Source: Cladopsammia gracilis
Lineage: Eukaryota; Cnidaria; Anthozoa; Scleractinia; Dendrophylliidae
Reading direction: 5' to 3'
Assembly: GCA_022457155.1 (NCBI GenBank)
Contig: JAJGOT010000169.1
Coordinates: 1-64,000, forward strand
Length of the DNA: 64,000 bases
Positions 22,467 to 37,144 of this stretch are shown piece by piece; positions within the stretch are counted from its first letter, which is position 1, and each line of letters begins with the position of its first letter. A model generated the notes under the pieces. It did not search any database. It worked only from the letters and a program-made list of their open reading frames with translations, and was not told the DNA's origin. A program made the position numbers and the translations under genes.

Positions 22467-22809
22467 GCTTATTATTTTCCGATATTCACATTCATACTAA
22501 TGGTCTTTTGTTTTCCAGAATGTTAAATGTAAATATGAACGTTTCTTTTTATCCTATGTAACATTAATTTTTGATGGTGTAAAGAAAAAATAAAGTTTAT
22601 TCATTTCATACAATTTTATCTTTTTGAACTGTAACACTGAATGATTTTTTTCAACTTCATATAGTCAGCCAACGTTTCTACTAAGCTTAATATCGAATAA
22701 ACTGTTTTAATTTTTAATAGTTTTGTAATGTAATTTTATGTACAGTAGCAGGCCAAAAATAGAAATGGCGAGCCAAAATTGTTCTCTCCTACCGGCCATA
22801 TCCACTCAC

Positions 22810-22936
22810 TGTCATCTTCAACATCACACCATTCAGCCTCTTTCACTTCTTCTTCTTCGACTTCTCTTTCTTGGCTGCTCACCCAGTCCATATCAGCCTT
22901 AGTTTCATTCTGGTTGTTTATCAGTGTCATCTTCAT
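22810..22936 (-). CDS. possible acidic exon, unidentified
   Basis: The minus strand opens ATGAAGATGACA and runs 42 codons rich in Glu/Asp (EREVEEEEVKEAEW) to a consensus donor GATGACA|GTGAGT at 22810. The codon composition looks protein-like, but no partner exon was found in the neighbouring sequence and no family is recognised. Confidence 0.22.
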
Positions 22937-24026
22937 TGTAATACATCTTTGTTTTATTGTATTCGTCGCTTCAAAGAAACCTCGTCTACTTTAATAGTCT
23001 TATTGTATGAATTTAATCGACTAAAACAGTAAAAGGTTTCACCTACTAAAAAAAATTCCAACTGTTGAGTGAAGAAAAAAATCTCCACCTTAGGTGTACA
23101 AAAAAAATTCTGGCATCTCCCACAATCCCCCCCTCCCCATCACTTTTCTAAAGGTCCATCCCTAATTACGGCGCGGAAAGCAAGCGTCTGCGAAAATGCA
23201 ATAAACATCACAAAATTATTCAATTCAGCGACCTATTTTTATTACGTTTTCTAAAATTTTCAACTTTTCCTGTGTAAATAGAATGGCATTCTTATCCGGA
23301 AAGATGATTCACGTAATGCTCTTGCTAATCAAAAAAAGCAGTTCTGAATGGTCAAAGATCCAGAAAGAAATGCTGGCGGCGTTTGAATCATGAGTTCGGA
23401 TTGCTCAAGGTCTGCAAACAAACACTTCATTCACAGTTCGTCTCTTCACTAAAACCTTTTTCCAAACCACGAGAACACCTAAAATAAGCTTTGAAAACAA
23501 TACTTGGTCACATTTGTTGAAAGCTGTGCTTGATAAAGCAGTAAAAAGAACGAGAAAGCATTGTTTACTTTCACACGGATCCAAAACGCGTACGTACAAA
23601 CAGAACTGCCTTGACAACAGAGTCGTCCAATCCGAAGCTATCCGAACTGTCTCATCGTACAGCAATCGGGAGAACTCGGCACAACTTCGCACTTTGGAAC
23701 GTCGGACTTACTTTCACAGGTGATGACAGAGGTTACTTGTAACCAAGTTTATAAAAATACATGTGACAAATGTGTTTTTTTTTTTAAAAAAAAAAAAAAA
23801 AAGATTTATAAAGGACAAAAACTCTGACTCATACTCCTTTTTTTTTTGGCCAGACCGACCGACCCACTCCACTTTTACAAATGGCAGATTCACGTTTTCG
23901 GCTTTTTGTGTCTTTCAACGCACGCTTTTGGTGCTTTGCCCCTCCCTACACGATCTGTTTGGCAGGGTTGTTTGGGGGGATGGAAGCTTCACAGTTGAGT
24001 AACAAATGATAAAAGAATGAAAACAT

Positions 24027-24032
24027 TTTATT
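24027..24032 (-). terminator. candidate NDRG poly(A) signal
   Basis: AATAAA on the minus strand about 400 nt downstream of the NDRG stop. It is the first such hexamer seen after the stop, so the 3' UTR would be 24430 to roughly 24010. Confidence 0.4.
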
Positions 24033-24430
24033 GTAGTTATGCAAATTTGCGATTGTAAAACAGACGGCATTGATGAGAAAGACAAAGAGGATTTTCAATT
24101 TTACACCCTATAAATTTCTCGTTGTTTTCCATTTGTGACATGACAAGGAAAAGAACAGTGTGTACAAAAGCTTTAAAAAATGGCGATGATCATGTCACAT
24201 CATTTTCTTTCGTACATACGTTAATAAATTCAGGTAACATCTTGTGGTTTCTCTATTTTCCAAATCACATCCAACGCCAATCCATGAAGTATAACTTTTT
24301 ATATCCACTTAGTTTATCCTTGGCTAAAAATAGTCAGAAAGGGTTTGATAAATCCTTGCTGACTTTACACCACTCCAAAATTTATATGCTGGGAGTGAAG
24401 TCTTCAAAACATAGGCCTCTGCCGGAGCGC

Positions 24431-24516
24431 TTAATCCTCACTCATGGACTGGGTTCGAGATCCAGTGGATGACGTAGAACTGGTTCGAGACATTGAGCGT
24501 GTGCGCAGTGTTGGCA
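24431..24516 (-). CDS. NDRG: NDRG exon 14, phospho-tail
   Basis: Residues 282-309 and TAA. It is composed mostly of Ser, Thr and Arg, with RTRSMS and SRTSS. The acceptor is TGCTGTTTCAG. Confidence 0.9.
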
Positions 24517-25696
24517 CTGAAACAGCAAAAAAAAAACGTTGGTGAACAATAGTTAACAATTGTCTTTCTACTTACAATGCCAGCTGCCGGCTGAATTGCT
24601 GACTGCCGGCTGCCGGCTGCATTGCCAACTGCTGGCTGCAAAATTTCTGCAGCACTGGGTGTCCGTAAAGAAGCGCTCAACTCTGAACTATATGGCCTGG
24701 GAGTTGGTGGGATGTGAGAGGCACATAAACTTGGATTATGTTATTACACTTCCAAAAGCTTAAGGTATTTTTATTACAGCAAGAATTTAAAAACAAAATT
24801 ATTATCTACCTAAAAAGGCACTATCTTGACAAAATAAAAAATTCTGAAAAAGTCACTGGTTGGGAAAAAAATTCACATTATTTTCTAAGGGGAAACGTTT
24901 TGGCCTTTGACACACTGGATAATGTAAAATTTTAGGATACAATAAATTGTTTTGACAAAATTTTAACACTTAATTGTATAACCCAGTCGTAAGTTCTTGA
25001 AACCTTTTTTTTTTAAGTTCTTGAAACCTAAAAGTGCCTTTTTAGATCTAAACAAGACTTTGGCAAAAATTCCCAAAACAATTTTATTTATTTATTTATT
25101 TTTTACCACTAATTTATCGTAGTGTTGAGTGGTCCTCTGCATTTAAACGTTTTATACAATTTTTAAACAACGGGGTTTCAGTGCAACAAGAAATGTAAGT
25201 AGACATCTTACCCAATCCAAGTCCTTGAATAAACAGAAGCAACCCTTCTGCCATCTTCTCAGGCTGTTCATAGAGAAAAGCATAAGATTAAAACATCATT
25301 CTCAAAGATTTATAAAAAAAATATCTAATCAAAGATTTTCTGAAGGTTTAACAAGTTGTTTTAATGCAGTCATCAAGCAGAGAAATTGGAGGTCAGAGAA
25401 ATCAGTGTGAACTTTTAAACAGAACAACAAAATCTCAGTCCATGTAATATGTCAACGTTATTCAACAGTACTTTCCTGCAGTAATAGGTTTGGCAAAATA
25501 AAATGAGGTTCTTTTTAGTTTCCAACTTGGACACCATTATATGTAGGTCATAGTGCTGCTTCCTTCACATTCTGTCTCTCAGCCCAGATGTATAAAAAGG
25601 TACATGTACCAGCAAACAAATAAGTGTTGGAAATTACCACTCATCCACTCGCTCAGACAGGCAAGTGTTACAAATTCTAAATAATGTACAATAATA

Positions 25697-25731
<35 letters not shown>

Positions 25732-26329
25732 TTTTTTTAAATTAATAATAGTAATACTTTATTAACAAATTTCTTACTGTGCGAATCCAAAAACCGTGAA
25801 CACTTTAATTTGATTTTGACATTTCCCATTGTGCAGCAACCAATCAGAAGTGACTCGAAACCACAAGAAACCCAAACAAACGTTTATAGTCACGAAACTG
25901 CAAAGCTCAGAGTAAAAGTAATACTCATTTATGTTTTGTACTGACCAAAGAAACTGTTATCAGTACTCACTTTTGAGCATAGTAGATGATAGATCGTCTC
26001 AATATTTGAAGCAGCAAACTTCTGTTCTCTTTTGCAGTTATACCGTTGTAAAATTTAAAATTTTTGTTCATGATTGGTTGTTGCACAATGGGAAATGTCA
26101 AAATCAAATCAAAGTGCTCACGGTTTTTGGATTCGCACAGTAAAACAATCTTAAATTTACAATATAAAATTACAACACATGTACAATAATTACAAAATAT
26201 ATAACAATGAAAGACTCCTCAACATTACATTTTTAAAAAGAAAACTGATCATTGTCATAAAAAATAATAATAATAATCATAATTTTAATTTTAATCTTTA
26301 AAATTGCCTATATTACATCTCATCTGGCC

Positions 26330-26369
<40 letters not shown>

Positions 26370-29300
26370 TATAATAGTTTGTACAAATTCTAAATGTTTT
26401 GGTGCACTTTTGAAAGTCACTTGCCCAAGTGGTATTTTACTGTCAAAATAAAGTTTTTAAACTTAAAAAAAAAGTGCTGCTTGATGCACCATGGTACAGA
26501 ACTCAGAGACAAAAACCTAATTGATGAACTTGTCTCATAAAATTAACACTTTGCCACTTACTGAGAATAAGAGAGAATAAACACATTAAGGTGCTGTACC
26601 TTTTCTTCCAGCACGCTAGCTCCACAGTCAGGAGTAAGCAAACTCTTGATTTTCACATCGGTCTGTTTCAATACGTCACCATAATAAAACTTGTCCTCCT
26701 ATGAAAGATAAACCAGTAATATTCATTAAGAACGCCTATATGCAAGACAGACAAGTTCACAACCCTCTCCTCTCTATGAAATAACTACTTTCCGATTAGG
26801 CAATTTTCACATCGCCTCATTTCACTACAACTAAGAGAAAATATTTCGTTTTTCCTTTCTTATAAAAATTTTGGAACCCCAGTGGGGCTTAACCTAAAAC
26901 ATGAGAAAACAAAAAACCTTGGCTGAAGGATTATGGTAGTTACTAAAGGATGCCATCATTAAAATGGCCTTTTTTTGGGCTTCCTGATCACAGTATGTGT
27001 ACTGTTATTGGACTTTGAATCTCTCACTATGAAAGACTAAAATGGTGACTAAAGGAGTGTACACAACATATGTACGACTGGACCAAATGTACCGCAGCAA
27101 ATACCAGTACATTTCTTCAGCAAATTATATTAATTTTAATTTAGCAAAGACTGGTGAATGTTGAGCACTTACAGTATTGTTGCGATGAGGAGAATGTTCT
27201 CCAGTCACTACAAGCACACCTGTCTTTGCACTACAACAAATGAAAAGGCGTTAAATGTTTTGTAACATTTAAAAAAAATAAAAGTTAATGCCAAAGAATT
27301 ACAAAAGAATGGCCCCCAAAAGTGTACATCAATTTTCACCCTATCAAGCAAATCAAAAAATTATATCTATTCATAAAATAAATGTAATGGCTAGTAAGAA
27401 AGTGACTGGTAGGAGAACTACATTATTTGCACGTATTATAAGGGAAACTAGAACCCAGGCATTCCCTTCCAGTTCACTTAAGTGTAAGTTAGAACATCCA
27501 ATCACAGTCAAATTTACCTTGTTCAACAAATTGCTCATGTACTTTAGCATTTCAAAAGTCACAGCCACCCCAGAGTAACTGCTACCCCCAAAATTGTGGG
27601 GTCTACTAGTTCCAAAAGTAATGATAGCTATTACTTTCAGATATGGTATTGCCGAATAATAAGATCGGCTTTGAGTTAAACAACCTGACTAAGTATAAAA
27701 ACGTTGGTTCAGTTTCTTGCTAAGTCATGCAGCAGCGCTGTCACTAAGATTTCAAGTTACCGGATATAATTATGCAATTAGTAGGCGGGGAATTCAACAG
27801 CTAGGAAGTTCTTTTGGTTTTATTTTTCTTTTGTTTCCTATGAAAGTAGCCAGGGTTCATGCTCATAGAAACCGGGGAAAATCCCTGGCCCCCGGCCCTT
27901 AATGACGCTGCCCTGATGCAGAGAGAGGAAAGGGGGAAAATCAAATTCTTTCAACCAAAGGGCACAATTAAACTAATTATTCGAGCCGTTGAAGACAATA
28001 GATCGAGGGTTGGCAACTATTTTAGAAAATATTTAAATTTTTTTTTTTTTTTTTTTTGAACAAACATCTTTATTCAACATTAAACAAAACTGATTACAAT
28101 ATGACATAAAAAAAACATAAAAAAAGAATAAATATGAGAGCAAATACCAACTAAAAGATATAGAGGTCTAGGGATAAATTGAGAAGAGATTAGATTAGAT
28201 TCTCAATTCTCCATTGTGTTTGTAACTTAGTTATAAATTGTGAGCAGATTGGGCGTATTTCAGTAATTTTACAAGAATATAGATACTTTTTCACGAGAAG
28301 GACCAGAAGATCTAGTTGGCGACATATGCAATGGTGTAACGAGGGGGGAAGTATGTAATCTTGAAGTACAATTTGCTCATTCGAAAAATTTATTTGTGTT
28401 TTGTTTAATTTGTTGAACCATGATAAAATGTTTTGGTAAAATTCAGTAATAATGGGACACTCCAAGAAGGTATGCTCTAATGAGTCAGTATTCTGGCATT
28501 GAAAGCACTTATTATCATTTTTTTTTAAATCTCACAAGTTCCTTATTCGTAACTAATATACGATGTAACAGCTTAAAAGCAAATTCTCTTAGTTTATTAT
28601 CTATAGTCATTTTATAGATGTTTTCAAATGTCTTGTTCCAATTTTGAGAAAAATTGGGAAGGTGTTTGGACCAGGTCTTGACGGCAGTAGGTTCAGTTTT
28701 AAGATTTTCTTGGAATAACTTATAAAAGTCTTTGCAACGTAATTTAGTTAATATAAGTGATTTTTTTTCGGATTGATGGAATATATCAAATTCATCAATA
28801 ATATCTTTATTTATAGCAGTTTTATTTTTTGCTTTATTTTTTTAAGTAGTTAGGGATTGCGGCAATGAGTTGAAAATAGTGTATGAAATTTAGATGCAGA
28901 TTATATTTAGACTGGAGTTGTTCAAGAGATAAAAACTTTCCGTTTTCATCCAGTAAGTCTTGCACAAAATATATTTGTTTTTCAAAAAGTTGTCTCCAGA
29001 AGTTCGTCTTATTCTCTATTGTTATCTCTTTGTTGTTCCAGATTATAAATTCACTTTCATAAACATCGGGATAATTATCACGCAATTCTTTGAAAAAGTC
29101 CAACATTTCACGGTAGAACAGTGGGAGGTTATTGTCTAAGTATTTAGAGTCATAGTTGCATTTTAGTATAAAAGATAATCCTCCGTATTTATTGAAAAAC
29201 GCATTCGGGATTGCTTGCCAAGACTCGTTAGAGCTATTTAATAATCTGCCCAACCAACATAAACGTAAGGATTTAACTACTGTTCTAAAATTTGGGAGAT

Positions 29301-32300
29301 TTAACCCACCGCACGAGAGGGGTTGGAGAATAACTGATCGTTTTACTTTGTCCATTTTGTTCTTCCATAGGAATTTAAAGATTTTTTCTTGGGTTCAGTG
29401 TTTTAATAACTGTTATTATATTTAAATATAAAATAACAATTTGATAGAGACTGCAACATGGTACACTCAATTGAACAAACTTACTCAAGCTTGTGTCCCT
29501 TCATGTCCTTCATCAGATCACTGCGTCTAAAAGCAACAATCCAGAAATAACCATTAACCTAGATTATGAAAAAGTTTGATTGCTTGAATCTGGTTAACCT
29601 TTGAACATTTCACTTACTGAAACCAAAGGCATTCACTCTATCTCACTACATGTAATTTATTCCATATAAATTGAAGTTGTTGTTAAATCAAAGGCAACCT
29701 CGACCACCATTATAACAAATGAATGTAAAATTGTTGGAAATAAGGTTTAAATTTCAATTATGTTAATAAAAAGTGGAAATACAATTTTAGTGTACATGTA
29801 AATTGGATATGAATATCGCCTATTTTGGCTTTTAAATTTCCTGCTTGCGCCATTTTGAATATTATCATCAAATGTTTGCCCAATTGTTCCAAACAAAAGA
29901 ATGTTGATTCTTTACAATAGCGGCAACCATATGATATCATAAAAATTCAAAATGGCGGTGCACTGGAAGTTTAAAAGCAAAAATAGGTGATATTCATATC
30001 CATTTTTTTGTACACTGAAATTTCCTTCCTATTTGCTATTAAAAAAATTGAAATTTAGAAATTTAACGTCAACTTGTTATCACAATGGAGGTTCCCTTTA
30101 AGGTACCTGCCCAGGGTATGTATTTGCCCTCTCTGAATATCTCCCAAAAATGTCTCAGGAAGCATCCTGATGTTTAATTTCAAAATCCAAAATTTCGGGT
30201 CAGTATGTTAAATCGTTCAGAAGATATGGACATTCAAAATTTGACCTTTTGACCACTTTAGAGCACTCCGATTGGTTGAATTAGGTCACATGACCCTTTG
30301 CGGGACATTCAAAATATAGTATTATCAAGTGTTTCTGTAGCAGAACTGAGTTGTGCTGCAAATTCAAATGAAAAGAAACTGATTTTGAGGATTGAAAACA
30401 TTCTTTTGATATAATTTTGATCTGTCAAGTCAACAGTTGAGGGAGTTTGACAGCTGTCAATCATACGGAATTACCAAATAAGGAAATCACAAAAATGTGT
30501 TTTTCTCATTCAGATTTTAATATGTTTCGATTCTGTTTTCAGCAATGCATTTCAACAGCCATTTGGCACAATCGTGTGTTTGGGAACTTGAGTTGCATTA
30601 TTGTAAGGAAAATTTACCGAGAAAAATGTTGATTTATTTTTTTTAACCAAATTTTCCAATAATCTTCTGAACGATTTAAGATATTGACCTGAAATTTTGG
30701 ATTTTGAAATTGGACATCAGGATGCTTACTGAGATATTTTTGGGAGATATTCAGAGAGGGCAAATACATACCCTGGGCAGGTACCTTAAGGAGGCTCGTA
30801 CCCATTTCTCAAGTCCACACCCTTTCAATTTTAATGGGCCATATCTTTTGTTGTAGTGCGTAAAAAGACAAGCCACTTTGCATGCAAACACACAATACAT
30901 TGAACTTTATGGGAGTATAGGATTTGTTTACATCGGTGCTTCCATGGCAACGGAATGGTGATCCTCTGAAATTCACAAGTTGCGGAGTTTCTCTAGATCA
31001 AGAGAAATTTTTGTAAAACCCGCTAGTGGACTAATTGATTAGACCATGGGCTTCAACTGGACAAAGTTTGAAAGAAATGTATGAGAGCGTTTTCGAAATT
31101 TTTAGGGATGAAGTTTTGGGGATTATAAATACAGTGAAAAACATACTATCGACATAATTGGCTAATATCTAAAGAAAATGATGCGCGATGGGGATGCAGT
31201 TTCATCTCATAGTAGTTTGATTCCATTTGAAATGGTGTGTGAAAAAGTGAGGGGGTTGCTTTGGCCGATTGCAAGAAAGAAGGATTTGATTAGCGTGCGT
31301 TCAGCTGCTCTTGTTGCCATTTTTGTATGTAATTTGGTCTACGCCTACAAATGTGATGATAATTTGGAAACCGCGAGATAAATTTTTTTAAAAATTTGAC
31401 AATCTCGAGATTGGTCATCAATTTATATGGCCTGCAAGTTTCAAGGACATTGAAGACATGCAAGGCAATAAAATAGGGCCTCAAATGAACCAATTTTTTC
31501 CCGCAGATTTTGTGTTTACAAGTGAGCGTCCTCATTATTCACGAGTATTGTTTTCGAGTTTCATATGCACGTGCAAAACTTTAGCAAAAAATTTATTTGC
31601 ATCGGAACAGAACGCTCGATTGCTTTCCGAAGAATTTTCCGAAATATGCTAATAGCTGGCTTGAGAATTGTAATAACATTACTTACTCGATGTTGCGCCA
31701 TTACGCTGTAATGCAGCCATACCAAGGTCTCTTTAAAATTGCAGGACAAGAAGAACATATCCCAATTTGGAAATTTATAAACGTAATGCAGAAACAGTGC
31801 TTCTTTAATATGTCACACGCAAGAACAGCGTGACAACTTTATATTTCAGTTGAGAATTCTGCTTTGCGCTATTTTATATCTAAATAAGGAACAGATGCTA
31901 CGCCGATTGCAACAAATAACCAGAGTGAGACAATCATGGATGTGTTATTTCTGCATCCGGCACTTGATAAAACGTGACGTTTTCGACGTTGTCTTCATCA
32001 GTACTGTTGTCATTGCTATTCTTAACGCAAGCCAGTTATTAGCATGTTTCGGAAACTTCTTCGGAAAGCAATCGAGCGTTCTGTTCGATGCAAATAAATT
32101 ATTTTGTAAAGTTTTGCACGTGCATATGAAACTTGAAAACAATACCCGTAAATAATGAGGACTCTCACTTGTAAACACAAACTCTGCGGGAAAAAATTGG
32201 TACATTGGAGGCCCTATTTTATTGCCTTGCATGCCTTCAATGTCCTTGAAACTTGCAGGCCATATAAATTGATGACCAATCTCGAGATTGTCAAATTTTT

Positions 32301-35300
32301 AAAAAAATTTATCTCGCGGTTTCCAAATTATCATCACATTTGTAGGCGTAGACCAAATTACATACAAAAATGGCAACAAGAGCAGCTGAACGCACGCTAA
32401 TCAAATCCTTCTTTCTTGCAATCGGCCAAAGCAACCCCCTCACTTTTTCACACACCATTTCAAATGGAATCAAACTACTATGAGATGAAACTGCATCCCC
32501 ATCGCGCATCATTTTCTTTAGATATTAGCCAATTACGTCGATAGTATGTTTTTCACTGTATTTATAATCCCCAAAACTTCATCCCTAAAAATTTCGAAAA
32601 CGCTCTCATACATTTCTTTCAAACTTTGTCCAGTTGAAGCCCATGGTCTAATCAATTAGTCCACTAGCGGGTTTTACAAAAATTTCTCTTGATCTAGAGA
32701 AACTCCGCAACTTGTGAATTTCAGAGGATCACCATTCCGTTGCCATGGAAGCAACGATGTAAACAAATCCTATACTCCCATAAAGTTCAATGTATTGTGT
32801 GTTTGCATGCAAAGTGGCTTGTCTTTTTACGCACTACAACAAAAGATATGGCCCATTAAAATTGAAAGGGTGTGGACTTGAGAAATGGGCACGAGCCTCC
32901 TTAAACAGTTCTTTTTCCTCAAAGTTTGAGTTATAATGATTCACAAGTAGGTTTCTCGATAACTAGTTTGTCAATATACAATTCCGTGTGTGGATGCAAC
33001 AAGGTCTGGAACACAGACAACAGACCTTTTTGTTTCTTTCCATTTACTTTCTTTCCCTAACTTACCTGTTGTAAGCATTGACAAATGCTGCAACATTGTG
33101 TGCATTCATGTTCTCCTTCACATCTTCAATAAATTGATCTACGAGCTCCATTTGGGGCTTTCCAGCGTCCTGTAAAAAGGAAATGCATTAAATTTGGACA
33201 CAGCATGAATCGTACTATCATGTTGTAACATTTATACATTTTACAACATTGCAAGAAAGATGTAATGTTCAGCACATCACATGCATGGGGTATGACCATG
33301 TGCAAAACCCAACAGATTTTGAACTGTGTTGATGAAAACTTACCACTCTGAGAAATGTTTTTGTTATATTTTTCAGGTAATAAATTATATTATTGTGTGT
33401 GCATTGTAGCAACATACAGCGCCTTTGTAATCAGCTTTGAAACTACTGAAACTATTCTCAGGATATACCAGGGTTCAATAAGGAACATTACATCATACAT
33501 ACCCTCTCAAAGTGATGCCACATGAGATAGTTTACAGTACTTTCTGTGAAACCCTTCTTGTCAAGTTGTCGTGTTTTAATCTTCAAAGCAATAGCACAAT
33601 TGTTAGAAAGGGTAAAAAGAACAATAATTTACTTGAACGTCTGATCCAAAAAGGATGGGTTTTTTTTCAAAAGCAAAAACAATTTCTTTTCATATTTTGT
33701 TTCATGTATTTGTGCACTGTTCATGCTCTAAATGTGTACAACAGATTAAATAGTAAAAAGGAGGACAGAACTCAAGAGAATCAACCACTAGCATACCATA
33801 TTTAATCAACCAAAAAAAAAAGAAAATCTGTGACAGTTATTAGCGGAGCACTCACCGGGCCGGCTGCGCAACCCCATACTCATAGAACCTATGCCCGTCA
33901 TTTTTCATGGTCATGGCTAGCGGAATGTTTCGCAGGTGCGTGTGTGCCCACCTGCCCGTGCCGGCCGTGTTGGAACAACATCCGGGATCTTAGCAATTTT
34001 GAAATCAAGGCTTTGTCTTTCGCGCAGCCACACAGCCATGAGCTCAGTAAACGCTTTAGTTGTATTGTTGTGTTTAGCGGAGAATTAAAGTCGTTATTTC
34101 CCTGCAGTTTTTTGCGGTTTGTTCCTCAAGACAGGGATACTAATAAGGGATACTCAGAAGCTGCTTTAGTTGAAAAAGAATAGCTTTCAGGGATAAAATC
34201 TTGCTTCAAGGAACTATTTACGTTTTTAGTAATGCGAAGAGATGGGTTCGTTTTACGGATTTCAGCACCAAAGCGGAGTTTTAAAGAATTTCCAAGTACA
34301 GTAGTCGCCGGAGGGACTTAAAGGAAAAACAAATTACATTTTTCGATGGGAATTTATCTTGATATCAATCTGTGATTGACATTTTGTTTGTGTTCTTGTT
34401 AGTTTTGGAGAATTGTTTATAAACGTGTAGCTTAAATTCAGTTGTATTAATTTCTTGAATTTCATCAAAGATACGGCTCGGCCTCGATGTGCTGTAAATG
34501 GTACATGTTTTGCTTTTAAACATAAACTAATGGCGATTTCAATAAAATTTTTCGAAAGAAGATTGTGTTGTTCATTTTCATGTGTTTGTTCATTCATTAC
34601 ATAGATTGAAAAGCGATTTTATGTAAACAAAACAAGACTTATATTTATACTCGCGTCGCCTTATGCAAATGTTTGTGTATTTTGGCAAAATGAATCAGTT
34701 TCTCGGGCATTTTTGGACAAGCAACAACTCTATTTTATTTGGAAAATATTCATAATAGTTATTCTAGATGGAGAAAAAGTTGTTTTTGTGAATTTTTGTA
34801 CGGTCTAAATGTACTGTGCAGACGGTCGGGTAATACCGTTTTTGAGAATGGCTAAAATTGAAAAATAGCCTGGTCGTCAATCTTAATTCTTGTGTTTCCG
34901 ACCTTTCACCTAAGTTAAGTTTCATCTCAGTTAAGCTTGTTCAGAGGGTCTTCAGAGGGCTTCGCTGTTAGGCTAAGCCTAACTATATATATTAAATTTT
35001 GGAATTTTAGAGTTGCAAACAGCTGAGCAAGCATGCGATTGAGGAGAACAAGGCTGAACAAGGCTGAACAAGGTCTGAGAGAGAAAAAGTATAAAAACAA
35101 GATGATGTACACGTTTTGAACTGAAAAAATATTTGTTTAACATGAAACATATTCTTTTACACCCTTTGACTTAGCACCATGCACTCTTGAACTTAAGAGC
35201 TTTGGTTAAGTGCCACATCGTTGTTGGAGGATACAGTGCTAATTAATATTTTTACCAATTTGTATGCAACATTTACATGTATGTATGAGTGCTATACTCT

Positions 35301-35561
35301 GAAACAGGCTGGACAATGACATGAGAAAGAACAGTTTATTGGACAATATTAAACGATCAATTAAGAAAATGTCCTCTGAATTTTATGCATCTTAATCTAT
35401 TAGTATTAACCCTGGGTAGTTTTTCCAATTTATTGTTTTTAATTTATTGTATCATGCACCTGTAGTTTTTTAACGATTGTAATTCTTAAATAATTTTTAG
35501 TTTTTATTTCAGACACGACCACACTGGCTATGCTGTAATTGTATTGTGTATAAATAAATGC

Positions 35562-35605
<44 letters not shown>

Positions 35606-35662
35606 GCAGTAAAACTATCTGTATGTACAGTGTTATAAAGCAACACAGGGCGCAAATTAATA

Positions 35663-35693
<31 letters not shown>

Positions 35694-36276
35694 TATTATT
35701 ACAGTATTTGAAAAAGGAATGTAAATGATATTCATGAAATTTCACAAAAATCACGATATCTCGGCAAATTTTAACGAGATTTTGTCTGAAATGAAACATC
35801 ATGCAATATCTATTGTACCAGTGCGATATTTCCAGTGCAATATCGTGTGCGATATTTCGTTCCCTCTTTCTCATGAAAACTGAATGTTAATCTTTAGCAG
35901 CCTTACCTTTCCTTCACCCCATTCCTTGAAGGTGGCAGTAGAAATGCCTGGCTCTACTACAACAAGTCCAGCAACTTTGTCTCCCCATTTTGAAACCTGT
36001 TGGAGGAACATGTAATGTAATGTGTAATGTAATTTATAAAATTCATTAATAATTCATAAGGAAAATACAAAAGAAATGAATGTTTAACGAAGGTTTGTAA
36101 ACCCCAATACAGATCAACTGAGTTGATGAATTATTAAACAGTAGCATTAACTTTTGATACAGATGTCTGCTGAGCTAATTACTATGCATTAACTATTGAT
36201 ACAGATCTCTGCTGAGCTAATTGGTATGCATTAACTTTTCATACAGATCTCTACTCATTGTTTCATTTCATAAGTC

Positions 36277-36307
<31 letters not shown>

Positions 36308-36341
36308 TGTTTACAATGGCGAGCCGAAGGCGAGCCATTGT

Positions 36342-36378
<37 letters not shown>

Positions 36379-37105
36379 TCACGTAAACCTTTATTTAAAC
36401 ATGATAAGTAGTTAAAGCTATACAGCTTGTGTAACCCACATGTAAAAATCTAGCATTCCCATGATTGAAAATGAAGGTAGTGAAGACATATGCATGTACC
36501 ATATTTTTTTACTAAAAGTTGAGTTTTCCTGGAGCTAAGTAGGAATACTTACAGCCAGTTCTGTGAGAACATTAGCTCCTGCACCCACTCCAAAACAAAT
36601 CACATCGGTCAAACTGTAACAAAAAAAACATCAACAATCACCATCAGCAACAATTAATTTTACAGCCACCATTAAATTCTCCTCACCTCTTAAATTTTAT
36701 ATTGAAGTAGAAGAATATTTATATTTATATTTATTTATTACTATATTTATACTATAAATTAGACGTCCTAAAGATCTTCCACAAAGGACACAATGATGAG
36801 CTACCCACACTTCTGTCTGAGAGAATCTGCACAAGAAGACAAAATCAATATTCGCTGCGGGGCAAGGACAGCTTAGTGGTTCCTAGATTCCAAACTAGGT
36901 ACATGAAGGATTATATTGCACACAGAGGCGCTGTTCTGTGGAACCTGGTCACCTTCAAGGAACACGACTTTCCGTACTTGGGCAGAAAAGACTTATACCA
37001 CAGAATCAAAACGAAGGACTACATAAAAGATTTTAAATTTGACACTATCTCAGCATCGAGCATTCGTCACAGAGACGGTGATTTTATTTATAATTAATTC
37101 TTAAA

Positions 37106-37144
<39 letters not shown>

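Noticed and set aside
23405..23723. Overlapping open frames on both strands
   Set aside because: Neither has splice context or recognisable motifs, and both frames being open suggests base composition rather than coding.
31178..32512. Two identical 67-aa open frames in opposite orientation
   Set aside because: They are the two arms of the inverted-repeat element E3; identity reflects the repeat, and no other evidence supports a protein.
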